A DNA stretch of 64,000 bases from DAISJI01 sp964559835 (lineage in GTDB: Bacteria > Acidobacteriota > Terriglobia > Terriglobales > Acidobacteriaceae), in contig CAZLJE010000013.1 in NCBI GenBank assembly GCA_964559835.1, forward strand, positions 1 through 64,000, in the 5' to 3' direction. The position numbers and the translations under genes were made by a program. The notes under the pieces were generated by a model, which was not told where the DNA came from, searched no databases, and was given only the letters and a program-made list of their open reading frames with translations. Every line of letters starts with the position of its first letter. The first letter of the stretch is position 1. Below, piece after piece: positions 7,940-16,903 of the stretch.

Positions 7940-8965
7940 ATGAAGAAGATCCATGTGATTCAGTACGGAGTTGGGCCGATCGGCGCGGGCATGGTGCGGC
8001 TGATGGCGCAAAAGCCGGAGATCAAGATCGTCGGCGCCATCGACATCGACCCGAACAAGACGGGCAAGGACCTCGGCGAGGTGGCCGGCGTCGGCCGCGA
8101 ACTGGGCGTCAAGATCAGCAACGATGCCGCGGCCGTGCTGGCGTTGAATGCCGATGTGGTCGTGCACACCACATCGTCCTACCTGAAGAACGTTGCCGAC
8201 CAGCTCTTCGAATGCCTGAATGCCGAGATGCACGTGGTCTCCACCTGCGAGGAGCTGTCGTATCCCTTCCGCAAGCATCCGGAGCTGAGCCGCAAGCTCG
8301 ACAAAGCCGCGCAGGACAACGGAGTCGTGATCCTGGGCACGGGCGTCAATCCCGGGTTCGCGATGGACAAGCTGATCCTCACGCTGGCGACGGCGTGCCA
8401 GAACGTGACTTCCGCCACGGGACATCGCATCGTGAACGCCAGCAAGCGCCGCCAGCCATTGCAGGCAAAGATCGGCAGCGGGCTGACCGTCGAGGAATTC
8501 CACCAGAAAGTGAACGACGGCGTTATCAAGCACCACGGCTTGCCGGAGTCGGTGGGAATGGTGGCCGATTCGCTGGCTCTCGCGGTGGAGAACATCACGG
8601 AGGTCATCGAGCCGGTAGTTGCCACTGAGCGGGTGGTGACGGATTACTTCGACGTCCCGGCCGGCAAGGTGGTCGGCGTGCGCCAGGTGGCGCGCGGTAC
8701 GGATGCGAGCGGCAACGAACTCGTGAACCTCAAGCTGGAGATGTATCTTGGCGCGCCGGACTCGATCGATACTGCGACGATCCAGGGCACGCCCGACCTG
8801 ACGCTCGCCATTCCGGGCGGCATCCACGGCGATCTGGCGACGGCCGCCATCACCGTGAACTGCATTCCGGCGCTGTTCGAAATGCGTCCGGGGCTGCGGA
8901 CGTCGAAGGACACTCCGATGTGCTATTTCCCGGCCGTGGAGACGGCGAGGGCAGTCACGGTGTAG
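7940..8965 (+). CDS. 2,4-diaminopentanoate dehydrogenase-like / dihydrodipicolinate reductase-fold enzyme
   Basis: 341 residues from ATG 7940, which has GGAGGG close upstream. The N-terminal Rossmann fold reads IHVIQYGVGPIGAGMVRLMAQK, followed by GAIDIDPNKTGKDLGE and VVVHTTSSYLKN, as in dihydrodipicolinate-reductase-type NAD(P)H oxidoreductases. Length and the central segment GVNPGFAMDKL fit 2,4-diaminopentanoate dehydrogenase, the last NAD(P)-dependent step of clostridial ornithine breakdown. None of the other genes of that pathway (aminomutase, thiolase) is next to it, so the substrate may be a different 2-amino-ketone or amino acid. Confidence 0.65.
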   Translation: MKKIHVIQYGVGPIGAGMVRLMAQKPEIKIVGAIDIDPNKTGKDLGEVAGVGRELGVKISNDAAAVLALNADVVVHTTSSYLKNVADQLFECLNAEMHVVSTCEELSYPFRKHPELSRKLDKAAQDNGVVILGTGVNPGFAMDKLILTLATACQNVTSATGHRIVNASKRRQPLQAKIGSGLTVEEFHQKVNDGVIKHHGLPESVGMVADSLALAVENITEVIEPVVATERVVTDYFDVPAGKVVGVRQVARGTDASGNELVNLKLEMYLGAPDSIDTATIQGTPDLTLAIPGGIHGDLATAAITVNCIPALFEMRPGLRTSKDTPMCYFPAVETARAVTV

Positions 8966-8966
8966 A

Positions 8967-8987
8967 GAAATCAGTAATCGGAAATCG
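8967..8987. repeat. short heptamer array
   Basis: Three period-7 units, GAAATCA, GTAATCG and GAAATCG, starting one base after the stop codon of the preceding gene. This is the same arrangement seen after serS and after the NuoF-like gene. Confidence 0.65.
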
Positions 8988-9050
8988 GACGCTCGGTTAA
9001 TCCGCGTCAACTGCCAACTGCAAGGGCGAATTCCCGATTTACCTTTCCGC

Positions 9051-9084
9051 AAAAAAATGGGCTGGATGCGAAAGCACCCAGCCC
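9051..9084 (-). terminator. intrinsic terminator of the TonB receptor gene
   Basis: GGGCTGGATGC and GCACCCAGCCC pair over a four-base GAAA/TTTC loop (one mismatch). On the minus strand the hairpin is followed by seven T residues (seven A at 9051-9057 on the plus strand). It stands 22 bases after the stop of the minus-strand receptor gene. Confidence 0.85.
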
Positions 9085-9106
9085 AAAGTGTCTGACGACT
9101 ATGTTG

Positions 9107-12100
9107 TTAGAAGGCGTAGCGCAGGGCGAACTGCATGACGCGCCGGTCGCCTTGGATGCTCGTCCAGTTCGAGAAGTTCGGAGCCGGCACCGTCTGCGTC
9201 GCGGCTTTGCCCCAGCCGGAGCGGGAGTAATCAACGTCCTTGAAGTTCTGCGTGTTGGTCGCGTTGAATACCTCCCAACGGAACTGCAGCTCATGGCCTT
9301 CCTTGTAGGGCATCTTCCAGGTCTTGCCCAGACCGAAGTCCATGTTGATGTAATGCGGGATGCGCAGCCAGTTGCGGCTGCCGGTCTCGCCCGGGTAGGC
9401 GTTGCGGAAGCCGTCGAAGGCCTGCTGCAAGCAGTTGCCGAACAGTTTCGGCGTCTGCACCACGCGCGTCGAGCAACCGTCGATCGGCACCTTGCTTGGA
9501 TCGACCGTTGTGTACGACTGCACCTCCCAGTTCGTCGCCCAGGTGTTGGCATCGTACGGCACGCCCAGAGGCAGACCGGTATTCCAACGGAAGATGTTGG
9601 AGAGCTGCCAACCCCCGATAATGGCCTCGGCCACCCCGTGGGCGTTGCTCAGGAAGTGCTTGCCCCGGCCCCACGGCAACTGCACCAGGGAGCTGACGTT
9701 GATTATGTGGCGCTGGTCGAAGTCGGAGTTTGTGTAGTTGTCGCGCTGCTGGAAGCCGTTTAGGAGCAACGACGAGCCGCCGTAGGAGCCCGTCGTCTGC
9801 ACACCGGAAGCGTCGTCCAGCGAGTGCGAGTAGGTGTAGTTGAAATCGACCGTCACGTCCTTCAAGCGCTCGCGATAGCTGACCGCCAGGCCGTGATAGT
9901 TGGAGTTGGCGATGGTGCTCCACGCCACCAGCGCGCCGTACTGCGGCTGGTAGAAAGCGTGCGCGCCGGTAATGCTGTCGGCCTCGAAATCGAGTTGCGT
10001 GGTCGTCCAGTCGTTGCCGTTGAGCAGGGCATCGGCGTACCAGGCGCAGGTCGCGTTGCAACCCGGCGAAGCGTCGGACGGGAAAAGGTTTTCGAAGTAC
10101 GGGATGGGTTTGCTGTTGAAGTTATTCGGCTGGTTCGCCTGGCGAGCTTTTTCCAGGATCGTTGCCGCCGTGTAGAAGCTCATGCCCGACTTCGGGTCCA
10201 CCAGGTTGGCCGGCTGAGCAACGTCGCGCTGCGCCAGCAGGTGCCGTCCCAAGCGGGCCAAGTATGACACCTGGAGCAGTCCGCCCTTCGGCATCTCGCG
10301 TTCATAGGTCAGCGACCACTGGTAGTTCCGTGGCGTTTGCAGGGCCGAATCCAGCGACGATTCGATCGCCGTCGGGTACGCCACCGCCGGCTTCTGCTGC
10401 GGGAATGTCAGGCTGGTCTGCGGCACGACCTTGGGCAGCGTGCGCACCGTCTGTCCGAATCCCGTGAAGAGCGGACCCGGTGTGGTCACGGCGCAGTTGT
10501 AGGTCGGATTGCCGGCGGTCATCCATTGCCCGCAGCCGAGGTTGAAGGTGTTGACCGAGATGACCTGCGCCGAGGCGAAGCCCAGCGTGTTGCGGTCGTC
10601 GAAGAAGGTCGCGATCTGCTCGCCGAAATAGTCGTTGGCGATGGCGAACCCGCCGCGCAGGACTGACTGGCCGTTCTTCCCGAGCAGGCGAGACAGGAAC
10701 CCGTTGTCAGACCGGGGCTGCCACGCCACTGCCACTTTGGGCAGGAACACGGTCTTGTCCCAGTTGTACATCGGAGGTCCGCCGTTGACCGGGCCGGACT
10801 TGTTGACCGTAATCAGTTGCGTGTAGGGCTGGCCCGCGAGCATGCCGGCGACGCGGCGGTTGAAGATGTCGGTCAGCGAGATATTCGGCTGTGCTTCGAA
10901 TCCGTGCGTCTCGTAGACTGGCCGCCACAGGCTGTAGCGCAATCCGCCGGTGAGCGTCAGGTTGGGGCGCATCTTCCAGGTGTCCTGCACGTACGTTTCG
11001 TACCCTTGCGTCTTGAAGTTGCGCGTCTTGGGCGAGCCTGCGGGCACCAGCTGGCCGTTGTGATCGAACGTGAAATTCGCGGTGTAGTTGTTGTAGCGGC
11101 CGATCAGCGCCGTTACTGCGTTCTCCACCGACGAGTTCCACGCTGCGCCGATCTTGTACCCGTAGTTGGTCAGCAGGTAGGCATTGACCGCGTTGCGGAT
11201 GATGTTGGTCTTATAACCCGACGGGTTGGCATACGCCGTATCGAATGCCGAGCCATAGTTCACGCTTCCCGAGTTGACCAGGTACGCGCTGCCGCCGAAC
11301 TCGATGGTGTGGTTGCCATGGATCCAAGCCATGTCTTCCACGAAGTTGTGCACCGGGACGGTGCGGCTGATGGTGCGCGTGCCCGCTGTCGGCACGAACA
11401 CCAGGCGCAAATAGGTGAAGTTCTGGTCGGTGTCGCCGTGCGACGAGTACGACTGGCGGGTCAGCCCGTAGTGGAAATTGTTAATCAGGTTATTGTGGAT
11501 CGTCCACGTGTGGGCGACCGCGATTCCCCAGGGATGAGACCAGAGCGAAGGCGCCTTCGTGTCAGGGAAATACTGGTTGGCGACCGAGCTGTCGTGGTCG
11601 TAGATGACGTTCCCGCGGACGTAGACCGTCTGCTTCGAGGTCAGGTTGTAATCCAGGCGTGCCACGTGGGAATTCAGCTTCACCGGCGCGGGCGAGTTGA
11701 AGATGAACCCGCCGGTGTTCAGGCCGTCGCCCACGGAGGTGCTGTTCGAGCCATAGGCAGCGCCCTTGGCGATCGCCTGCACTGCCGCCGGGTTTTCGCC
11801 GCCGGTATCGGGGAAGATGGCCAGCAGGTCCGCCGGTGTCAGCGTGGTCTGCGCGCCGAGGCTATTAATGAACCGGATGTTCCCCTGCGCCAGCGACGGC
11901 AGCGGCACCAGACGCGGCGCGGTCGCAGAACTGCTTGCGTCACGGCGCCCTTCGTAGCTGTAGAAGAAGAACATCTTGTCCTTCACGATGGGGCCACCCA
12001 GGGCTCCGCCGAAGGTGTTGCGGATCAGCGCCTGCCGCGGCACTTTTGGGATGGCGTGATTGCTGAACCAGTTGTTCGACGTAAAGATCGTGTTGCGATG

Positions 12101-12859
12101 GAACTCGAACAACGAGCCGCGGAACTGGTTGCTGCCGCTCTTGGTCACCAGGTTGATCTGCGCCCCGGCCGAGTGGCCGCTGGTGGCGCCTGCCGACACG
12201 GTGCTCACGCGGAACTCCTCGACCGCTTCCGCGTTCAGGCGCAGCACCGGGCCGCTGATCGCGTTGGTGCGTGCGTCGTTGACATCCACCCCGTCGAGCG
12301 TGATGTTCGACTGGTCGCTGCGCGCGCCCGCCACTTCGCCGTTCTGGGTCACGCCCGCTTGCAGCGTCAGCAGATTGAGCACGTTGCGCGCTTCCAGGGG
12401 AAGCTGCGTGATCTGTTCGGAGATGAAGTTGGCGCCCAAGTTCGAGTCCTGCGTGTTCACCTGGACCGCCTGGTTCTCGGCGCTCACGGTGATGCTCTGG
12501 CCGGCCGCGCCGACCGTCATTTTGATGACGCCCAAGTCCGAGGGACGGGCGATCAGGGCCTCGACCGGGACTTCGGTCTTCTTGAACCCCGAAGCCTCGA
12601 TGGTCAGCGTGTAGTGTCCAGGTTGGATGAGATCGAACGAGAAGTTGCCGGACGCGGTGGTCTTTTGGTTGCGGATCTGGTTGGTTTCTTTGTTGACGAG
12701 GGTAAGGGTGGCGTTCGGAAGCACGCCCCCCTGCTGATCGGCAACCGTGCCGCGAACCGCCGATGTGGCTTGCGCCACAGCGACGTTGGCAGGAACCACA
12801 AGCACGAGCAGGAGAACGCTCAGCAGCGCGCCTGTTCCGATGCGAAGGCGGAGATTCAC
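9107..12859 (-). CDS. Oar-like TonB-dependent outer-membrane receptor with carboxypeptidase-regulatory-like domain
   Basis: 1250 residues. GTG 12859 is chosen because GGAGG stands 6 bases upstream; the frame is open further but without a signal. Signal peptide at 1-36 (hydrophobic ALLSVLLLVLVVPANVAVAQA). A beta-sandwich domain follows (AVRGTVADQQGGVLPNATLTLVN...KTTASGNFSF...GHYTLTIEASGF), then a plug-like region (QLPLEARNVLNLLTLQAGV, DGVDVNDARTNAISG, INLVTKSGSNQFRGSLFEF) and a large barrel ending in phenylalanine (ALRYAF), as outer-membrane barrels do. This architecture is abundant in Acidobacteriota, presumably for import of large or plant-derived substrates. No neighbour gives the substrate. 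Confidence 0.9.
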   Translation of the reverse strand: MNLRLRIGTGALLSVLLLVLVVPANVAVAQATSAVRGTVADQQGGVLPNATLTLVNKETNQIRNQKTTASGNFSFDLIQPGHYTLTIEASGFKKTEVPVEALIARPSDLGVIKMTVGAAGQSITVSAENQAVQVNTQDSNLGANFISEQITQLPLEARNVLNLLTLQAGVTQNGEVAGARSDQSNITLDGVDVNDARTNAISGPVLRLNAEAVEEFRVSTVSAGATSGHSAGAQINLVTKSGSNQFRGSLFEFHRNTIFTSNNWFSNHAIPKVPRQALIRNTFGGALGGPIVKDKMFFFYSYEGRRDASSSATAPRLVPLPSLAQGNIRFINSLGAQTTLTPADLLAIFPDTGGENPAAVQAIAKGAAYGSNSTSVGDGLNTGGFIFNSPAPVKLNSHVARLDYNLTSKQTVYVRGNVIYDHDSSVANQYFPDTKAPSLWSHPWGIAVAHTWTIHNNLINNFHYGLTRQSYSSHGDTDQNFTYLRLVFVPTAGTRTISRTVPVHNFVEDMAWIHGNHTIEFGGSAYLVNSGSVNYGSAFDTAYANPSGYKTNIIRNAVNAYLLTNYGYKIGAAWNSSVENAVTALIGRYNNYTANFTFDHNGQLVPAGSPKTRNFKTQGYETYVQDTWKMRPNLTLTGGLRYSLWRPVYETHGFEAQPNISLTDIFNRRVAGMLAGQPYTQLITVNKSGPVNGGPPMYNWDKTVFLPKVAVAWQPRSDNGFLSRLLGKNGQSVLRGGFAIANDYFGEQIATFFDDRNTLGFASAQVISVNTFNLGCGQWMTAGNPTYNCAVTTPGPLFTGFGQTVRTLPKVVPQTSLTFPQQKPAVAYPTAIESSLDSALQTPRNYQWSLTYEREMPKGGLLQVSYLARLGRHLLAQRDVAQPANLVDPKSGMSFYTAATILEKARQANQPNNFNSKPIPYFENLFPSDASPGCNATCAWYADALLNGNDWTTTQLDFEADSITGAHAFYQPQYGALVAWSTIANSNYHGLAVSYRERLKDVTVDFNYTYSHSLDDASGVQTTGSYGGSSLLLNGFQQRDNYTNSDFDQRHIINVSSLVQLPWGRGKHFLSNAHGVAEAIIGGWQLSNIFRWNTGLPLGVPYDANTWATNWEVQSYTTVDPSKVPIDGCSTRVVQTPKLFGNCLQQAFDGFRNAYPGETGSRNWLRIPHYINMDFGLGKTWKMPYKEGHELQFRWEVFNATNTQNFKDVDYSRSGWGKAATQTVPAPNFSNWTSIQGDRRVMQFALRYAF

Positions 12860-13333
12860 AGTGATCCTCCAGTGAGTAGGCGAAGTGTCGTCCCCATCCA
12901 CCTGCCAGTGAGGTAAATCAAAAACTTGAAAATGGATGGGATAACACCCCGGGTTGGGCTGCAACAAAGCAGTCGGAGTGCCAGTGTTCAGTTCGTACAT
13001 TCAGCTACTTAGCTCGTTTTTCCACAGCCATTTCTCCGGTTCCACGGAGGATTCGCAACAAACATACGGAATTCTGGATTTCTCGTTCCAGTTAAAGCGC
13101 CGGCGCCGTCGCCGCGAGAACCCTGCAAACCCGCGCCACGAGCGCCCGAAAACGCATGTCACCGGCGTCAGTGAGCCACGTCACCGTCGGTGTGTGCGGT
13201 TGTTCCTGACTGGTCACCGCACGGCGTGATAGCGCTCACAGCCAAATTTCCCGCGCGGGCTTGTAATCACGCGTTGCACTGGACGGCCCGGGAAGGCTCC
13301 CAAAACGGGAATTCGGGTCGCCAGGAGGTCCCG
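12860..13333. other. intergenic region between divergent genes
   Basis: 474 bases between the receptor gene (minus) and the small CxxC protein (plus). It should hold the promoters for both. I could not identify convincing -35/-10 pairs. Twice the word GTCACCG occurs (13158, 13190 area). No coding region is supported. Confidence 0.4.
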
Positions 13334-13576
13334 ATGAGCGATAGCGAAACCAAGAAAAGAGTCGTGAAGTGCCCTCTATGCGAGGGGCGCGGCGAACTGC
13401 CGGACGACGAGATGCTCAATCGCCTCGCGGAGAAAGACCTGGGGCGCAAGCTCTCCAGCTATGTCGAAGACATCGTCGAGGCGGACAAGAAGCAAGCCGG
13501 ATCAACCGATTTCCAAGGCCGCGTCGACGCCTGGAACTGCACGCATTTCCTATGGCGGCGCAGCCCTAAAGAGTAA
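13334..13576 (+). CDS. small zinc-ribbon-like protein
   Basis: 80 residues from ATG 13334 with AGGAGG 5 bases upstream, an unusually strong site. The N-terminal KCPLCEGRGELP resembles one CxxCxGxG repeat of the DnaJ cysteine-rich domain; a later Cys and His (NCTHF) could complete a metal site. The middle is charged and helical. It stands 51 bases before the NADH-dehydrogenase-like genes and may belong to that operon, perhaps as an accessory or assembly protein. This role is inference; the protein is not one I recognise. Confidence 0.7.
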   Translation: MSDSETKKRVVKCPLCEGRGELPDDEMLNRLAEKDLGRKLSSYVEDIVEADKKQAGSTDFQGRVDAWNCTHFLWRRSPKE

Positions 13577-13627
13577 CCCGCTCGCGAGGAGCAAAGCTGG
13601 TGTAGGAACGATTCAAGAAGAGGACCT

Positions 13628-14116
13628 ATGCTGCAAGTCGATACCGAAGCTGTCTCAGGCCTGCTGGCACAATATGACGATCGGCGTTCCAGCCTGATTC
13701 CCATCCTCCAGGAAGTCCAGAACCAATACCGTTACCTTCCGCAACCGGTCCTGAAGCAGGTCAGCGTGCGTTTGAACGTGCCGCTGGCCGACGTCTACCA
13801 CGTGGCGACGTTCTACAACTGCTTCAGCCTGGAACCGGTGGGGCGGAACGTAGTGCAGGTCTGCCTGGGGACCGCATGTCACGTGCGCGGCGCGCCGAAG
13901 GTGCTCGACCGCCTGCTCACCGACCTGAAGCTGCCGGAACCGGGCACCACCGACGACGGCGAATTCACAGTCCGTACCGTGCGCTGCATCGGCTGCTGCG
14001 GCTTGGCTCCAGTAGTGCGCGTCAACGACAACACCCACCCGCACATGACCCAGGCGAAGGTGAAGGGCACGCTGAAGAAGTATTACAGCAAAACTGCCCC
14101 CCGCACCGCTGGCTAA
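13628..14116 (+). CDS. NuoE/HndA-type [2Fe-2S] subunit of a soluble NADH-oxidising complex
   Basis: 162 residues, thioredoxin-like [2Fe-2S] ferredoxin. An N-terminal helical part (LIPILQEVQNQYRYLPQPVL, VPLADVYHVATFY) precedes the cluster ligands Cys79, Cys84, Cys120 and Cys124 (CLGTAC and RCIGCCG). This is the family of NuoE, HndA, HydC and HoxE, which carries an electron next to the FMN of the NuoF partner. The gene lies 15 bases before the NuoF-like gene. The adjacent subunits, the lack of membrane Nuo genes and the lack of a hydrogenase point to a free-standing diaphorase. Confidence 0.88.
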   Translation: MLQVDTEAVSGLLAQYDDRRSSLIPILQEVQNQYRYLPQPVLKQVSVRLNVPLADVYHVATFYNCFSLEPVGRNVVQVCLGTACHVRGAPKVLDRLLTDLKLPEPGTTDDGEFTVRTVRCIGCCGLAPVVRVNDNTHPHMTQAKVKGTLKKYYSKTAPRTAG

Positions 14117-14131
14117 GGCGAGGAGATCAAG

Positions 14132-16003
14132 ATGCCAAGGCTGAACTCGGTAAAAGAATTGGAAGACTTCCGCGCCCAGTGCGTAGCCGGCCGCGACGCG
14201 AACAAGCCCTGCCTGACAGTATGCGCGGGCAGCGGCTGCGTGGCTGCCGGATCGCTGACCGTACTGGAGAAGCTGACGGCGGAAGTCAAGAAGCGCGGGC
14301 TCGAGGGCCAGATCGACGTCAAGAGCACGGGCTGCCACGGATTCTGCGAACGCGGCCCGGTCATGATCGTCTGGCCGGAAGGCACGTTCTACAACCAGGT
14401 GACGGCGCGCAATGCGGCGGACATTGTCAACAGCGTGTCCAACGGCCACAAGCCCGTCGAGGCGCTGCTCTATAAGGACCCGAACACCGGGGAGAAATTC
14501 CTCCACGAGCACGAAGTCCCGTTCTATGCGCGGCAACAGCGCGTGCTCTTCGCCAATAACGGCAAGATCGATCCCAAGGACATCAACGATTACTTCCGCG
14601 TCGGCGGCTATGCCGCAATCGCGAAGGTGCTGGCGAAGTCCACGCCGGAAGGTGTGATCGACACGATCACCAAGTCCGGTCTGCGCGGGCGCGGTGGCGC
14701 CGGCTTCCCGACGGGCGTGAAGTGGAGCTTGTGCCGTCAGAACGGGAAGCCGAACGGCAAGGGCGAGGTCGAGCGCTACATCATCTGCAACGCCGACGAA
14801 GGCGATCCCGGCGCGTTCATGGACCGGTCGCTGCTCGAAGGCAATCCGCACAGCGTCATCGAAGGCATGCTGATCGGCGCATTCGCGCTGGGCGCGCACG
14901 AAGGTTATGTGTACGTCCGAGCCGAGTATCCGCTGGCCGTCGAGCACCTGAAGATCGCGATCAAGCAGGCGGAAGAGCACGGCCTGCTTGGCGACAACGT
15001 TCTCGGCTCGAACATGAGCTTCCGGCTGAAGATCGTGCAAGGCGCGGGCGCATTCGTCTGCGGCGAAGAGACGGCGCTGATCGCGTCGATCGAAGGCCGC
15101 GTCGGCGAACCGCATCCGCGTCCGCCGTATCCGGCGCAGAAGGGCTTGTACGGCAAGCCGACGATTATCAACAACGTTAAGACCTGGTCGAGCGTCGGGC
15201 ACATCATCAACCGCGGCTGGGAGTGGTACTCGTCGATCGGGACAGAGAAGAGCAAGGGAACGATGGTGTTCTCGCTCGTCGGCAAGATCAACAACACAGG
15301 TCTGGTAGAAGTCCCGATGGGCATCACGCTGCGCGAGATGATCTACGACATCGGCGGCGGCATCCCGAACGGGCGGGAGCTAAAGGCGGTGCAGATCGGC
15401 GGGCCCTCGGGCGGTTGCATTCCTGCAGACCTGATCGATCTTCCCATCGATTACGAGCAGCTCACCAAAGCAGGCTCGATGATGGGCTCCGGCGGCATGG
15501 TGGTGATGGACGACAGCACCTGCATGGTGGACGTCGCCCGCTACTTCATGGAGTTTCTCGAAGACGAGTCCTGCGGACAATGCTTCCCCTGCCGCGAGGG
15601 CACGCAGCGCATGAAGGAGATCCTCACCCGCATCTGCGAAGGCGACGGGCACGAGGACGACCTGAAGACCCTGGAAGACCTTGGGTGGGTGATGAAGGAG
15701 ACGTCGCTGTGCGGGCTCGGTCAGACGGCGGCTAACCCGGTGCTCACGACGCTGCGTTACTTCAAGAACGAGTACCTGGAGCACATCCGCAACGAGTGCT
15801 GCCCGGCGAAGGTCTGCAAGAAACTCATCATGTACGAGATCCAGCCGACGATGTGCAACGGCTGCGGCGCGTGCGTGGCAGTCTGCGCCGGAACGGCGAT
15901 CCTCGGAGAGAAAAACAAGTCCCACAAGATCGACCAGGCCAAGTGCACGAAGTGCGGCGCTTGCCTGGAAGTCTGCCAACCGAAGGCGGTGCTCGTGAGT
16001 TGA
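14132..16003 (+). CDS. NuoF/HndC-type NADH-binding flavoprotein with extra Fe-S domains
   Basis: 623 residues, longer than NuoF (about 430) and like HndC/HydB of hydrogenase-linked diaphorases. Domains in order: thioredoxin-like [2Fe-2S] (Cys31, Cys36, Cys68, Cys72); FMN/NADH domain with GLRGRGGAGFPTGVKW and ICNADEGDPGAF; SLBB region; [4Fe-4S] site with SCGQCFPCREG and LCGLG; and a C-terminal double [4Fe-4S] ferredoxin (CNGCGACVAVC and CTKCGACLEVC). It should oxidise NAD(P)H and pass electrons to the neighbouring Fe-S subunits. A heptamer array begins 14 bases past the stop and separates it from the next gene by 150 bases. Confidence 0.9.
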   Translation: MPRLNSVKELEDFRAQCVAGRDANKPCLTVCAGSGCVAAGSLTVLEKLTAEVKKRGLEGQIDVKSTGCHGFCERGPVMIVWPEGTFYNQVTARNAADIVNSVSNGHKPVEALLYKDPNTGEKFLHEHEVPFYARQQRVLFANNGKIDPKDINDYFRVGGYAAIAKVLAKSTPEGVIDTITKSGLRGRGGAGFPTGVKWSLCRQNGKPNGKGEVERYIICNADEGDPGAFMDRSLLEGNPHSVIEGMLIGAFALGAHEGYVYVRAEYPLAVEHLKIAIKQAEEHGLLGDNVLGSNMSFRLKIVQGAGAFVCGEETALIASIEGRVGEPHPRPPYPAQKGLYGKPTIINNVKTWSSVGHIINRGWEWYSSIGTEKSKGTMVFSLVGKINNTGLVEVPMGITLREMIYDIGGGIPNGRELKAVQIGGPSGGCIPADLIDLPIDYEQLTKAGSMMGSGGMVVMDDSTCMVDVARYFMEFLEDESCGQCFPCREGTQRMKEILTRICEGDGHEDDLKTLEDLGWVMKETSLCGLGQTAANPVLTTLRYFKNEYLEHIRNECCPAKVCKKLIMYEIQPTMCNGCGACVAVCAGTAILGEKNKSHKIDQAKCTKCGACLEVCQPKAVLVS

Positions 16004-16016
16004 GGTGCGTCCGGCG

Positions 16017-16151
16017 GGCTTTTAGCTATTAGCTATTAGCTCTTAGCTGGAGCGAAATTGGAAACGGTCGGTGTCGTATGGCGTAACGCGGCAACCGGAG
16101 GTCAAACGCGGTTTTCAAGCTAAAAGCTAAGAGCTAATAGCTAAGAGCTAA
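16017..16151. repeat. inverted pair of AGCTA heptamer arrays
   Basis: Left array 16017-16050: GGCTTTT, AGCTATT, AGCTATT, AGCTCTT, AGCTGG. Right array 16117-16151: AAGCTAA (first copy read as AAGCTAA), AAGCTAA, GAGCTAA, TAGCTAA, GAGCTAA, ending two bases before the next ATG. The right array is the reverse complement of the left type, so the pair can fold into a stem over a 66-base spacer in which I see nothing. The second such pair (16858-16892 and 17281-17315) encloses a gene. Confidence 0.85.
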
Positions 16152-16153
16152 TC

Positions 16154-16873
16154 ATGATCACACTTTTGATTAACGGCATAAAAGTTCAAGTCGAAAACGG
16201 CACTACCGTGCTGGAGGCGGCCCGTTTTCTCGGGCTGCCGATCCCCACGCTGTGCGACATGGACGGATTGACGCCCGCGGGCGCCTGCCGTCTGTGCATT
16301 GTCGAGGTCGGGACGAGCAACGGCAACGGCCGCACGCGGCTGCTGTCCTCGTGCACGCTGCCGGCCGAAGAAGGCATGGTGGTACACACGCACTCGGCGC
16401 GCGTAGAGAAAGCTCGCCGGCTGCTGCTGGAGATGTACATCGCCACCTGTCCCGACTCGAAGCGATTGCAGGACATGGCTTCGGCGATGGGCGTGCGCGA
16501 AGTGCGCTACAGCACCAAGCACGAGAACTGCATCCAGTGCGGCCTGTGCGTGCGCATGTGCGAGCAGCAGATGATGGCCGGCGCCATCGACTTTGCCGGC
16601 CGCGGTCATCACCGCAAGGTCTCGCGACCCTTCAATATCACCGACGAACGTTGCCGCCAGTGCGGCGCTTGCCTGTACGTCTGCCCCGTTTGTGAGCAGC
16701 GGTGCCAGGGTTCCACCCAGAAGACCGCACTCTGTAACGGCTGTCTGAATTTCGCGACCGTGTGCTTCCAAAGCTACAACGACGCGATGTGTTTCCTCGG
16801 CCCCTGCCATGCTTGCGAAATAGCGGGGCCGTTGAGGACTGACGTGAAGATCACCAAGGCTATTAGCTCTTAG
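16154..16873 (+). CDS. NuoG/HoxU-type Fe-S subunit with Cys-rich tail
   Basis: 239 residues. A plant-type [2Fe-2S] domain (LCDMDGLTPAGACRLC...SSC, Cys about 34, 45, 48, 63) is followed by the NuoG His/Cys region, a [4Fe-4S] motif CIQCGLCVRMC and a second CRQCGACLYVC. This is the N-terminal part of NuoG, as in HoxU or HndD without its catalytic domain. Unusual is the tail after residue 175: at least eight further Cys (CEQRC, CNGC, CFQS, MCFLGPCHAC), which could bind another cluster. The last codons and the stop (AAGGCTATTAGCTCTTAG) lie inside a heptamer array, so the C-terminus KAISS is repeat-encoded. Confidence 0.82.
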   Translation: MITLLINGIKVQVENGTTVLEAARFLGLPIPTLCDMDGLTPAGACRLCIVEVGTSNGNGRTRLLSSCTLPAEEGMVVHTHSARVEKARRLLLEMYIATCPDSKRLQDMASAMGVREVRYSTKHENCIQCGLCVRMCEQQMMAGAIDFAGRGHHRKVSRPFNITDERCRQCGACLYVCPVCEQRCQGSTQKTALCNGCLNFATVCFQSYNDAMCFLGPCHACEIAGPLRTDVKITKAISS

Positions 16874-16892
16874 CTTTTAGCTGTTAGCCAGA
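16858..16892. repeat. heptamer array overlapping a stop codon (left member of second pair)
   Basis: Units GGCTATT, AGCTCTT, AGCTTTT, AGCTGTT, AGCCAGA. The TAG stop of the HoxU-like gene (16871-16873) is part of the array. Same orientation as the left array at 16017. Confidence 0.85.
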
Positions 16893-16903
16893 GCAGGTGC
16901 TGA

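Noticed and set aside
10817..12916. 699-codon plus-strand frame opposite the large TonB receptor
   Set aside because: Antisense shadow with no domain; the receptor frame has signal peptide, domains, ribosome binding site and terminator.
13655..15202. 515-codon minus-strand frame across the NuoE/NuoF-like genes
   Set aside because: Composition is that of a shadow frame (Val/Arg/Ala-rich without motifs) and it is antisense to well-recognised Fe-S proteins.
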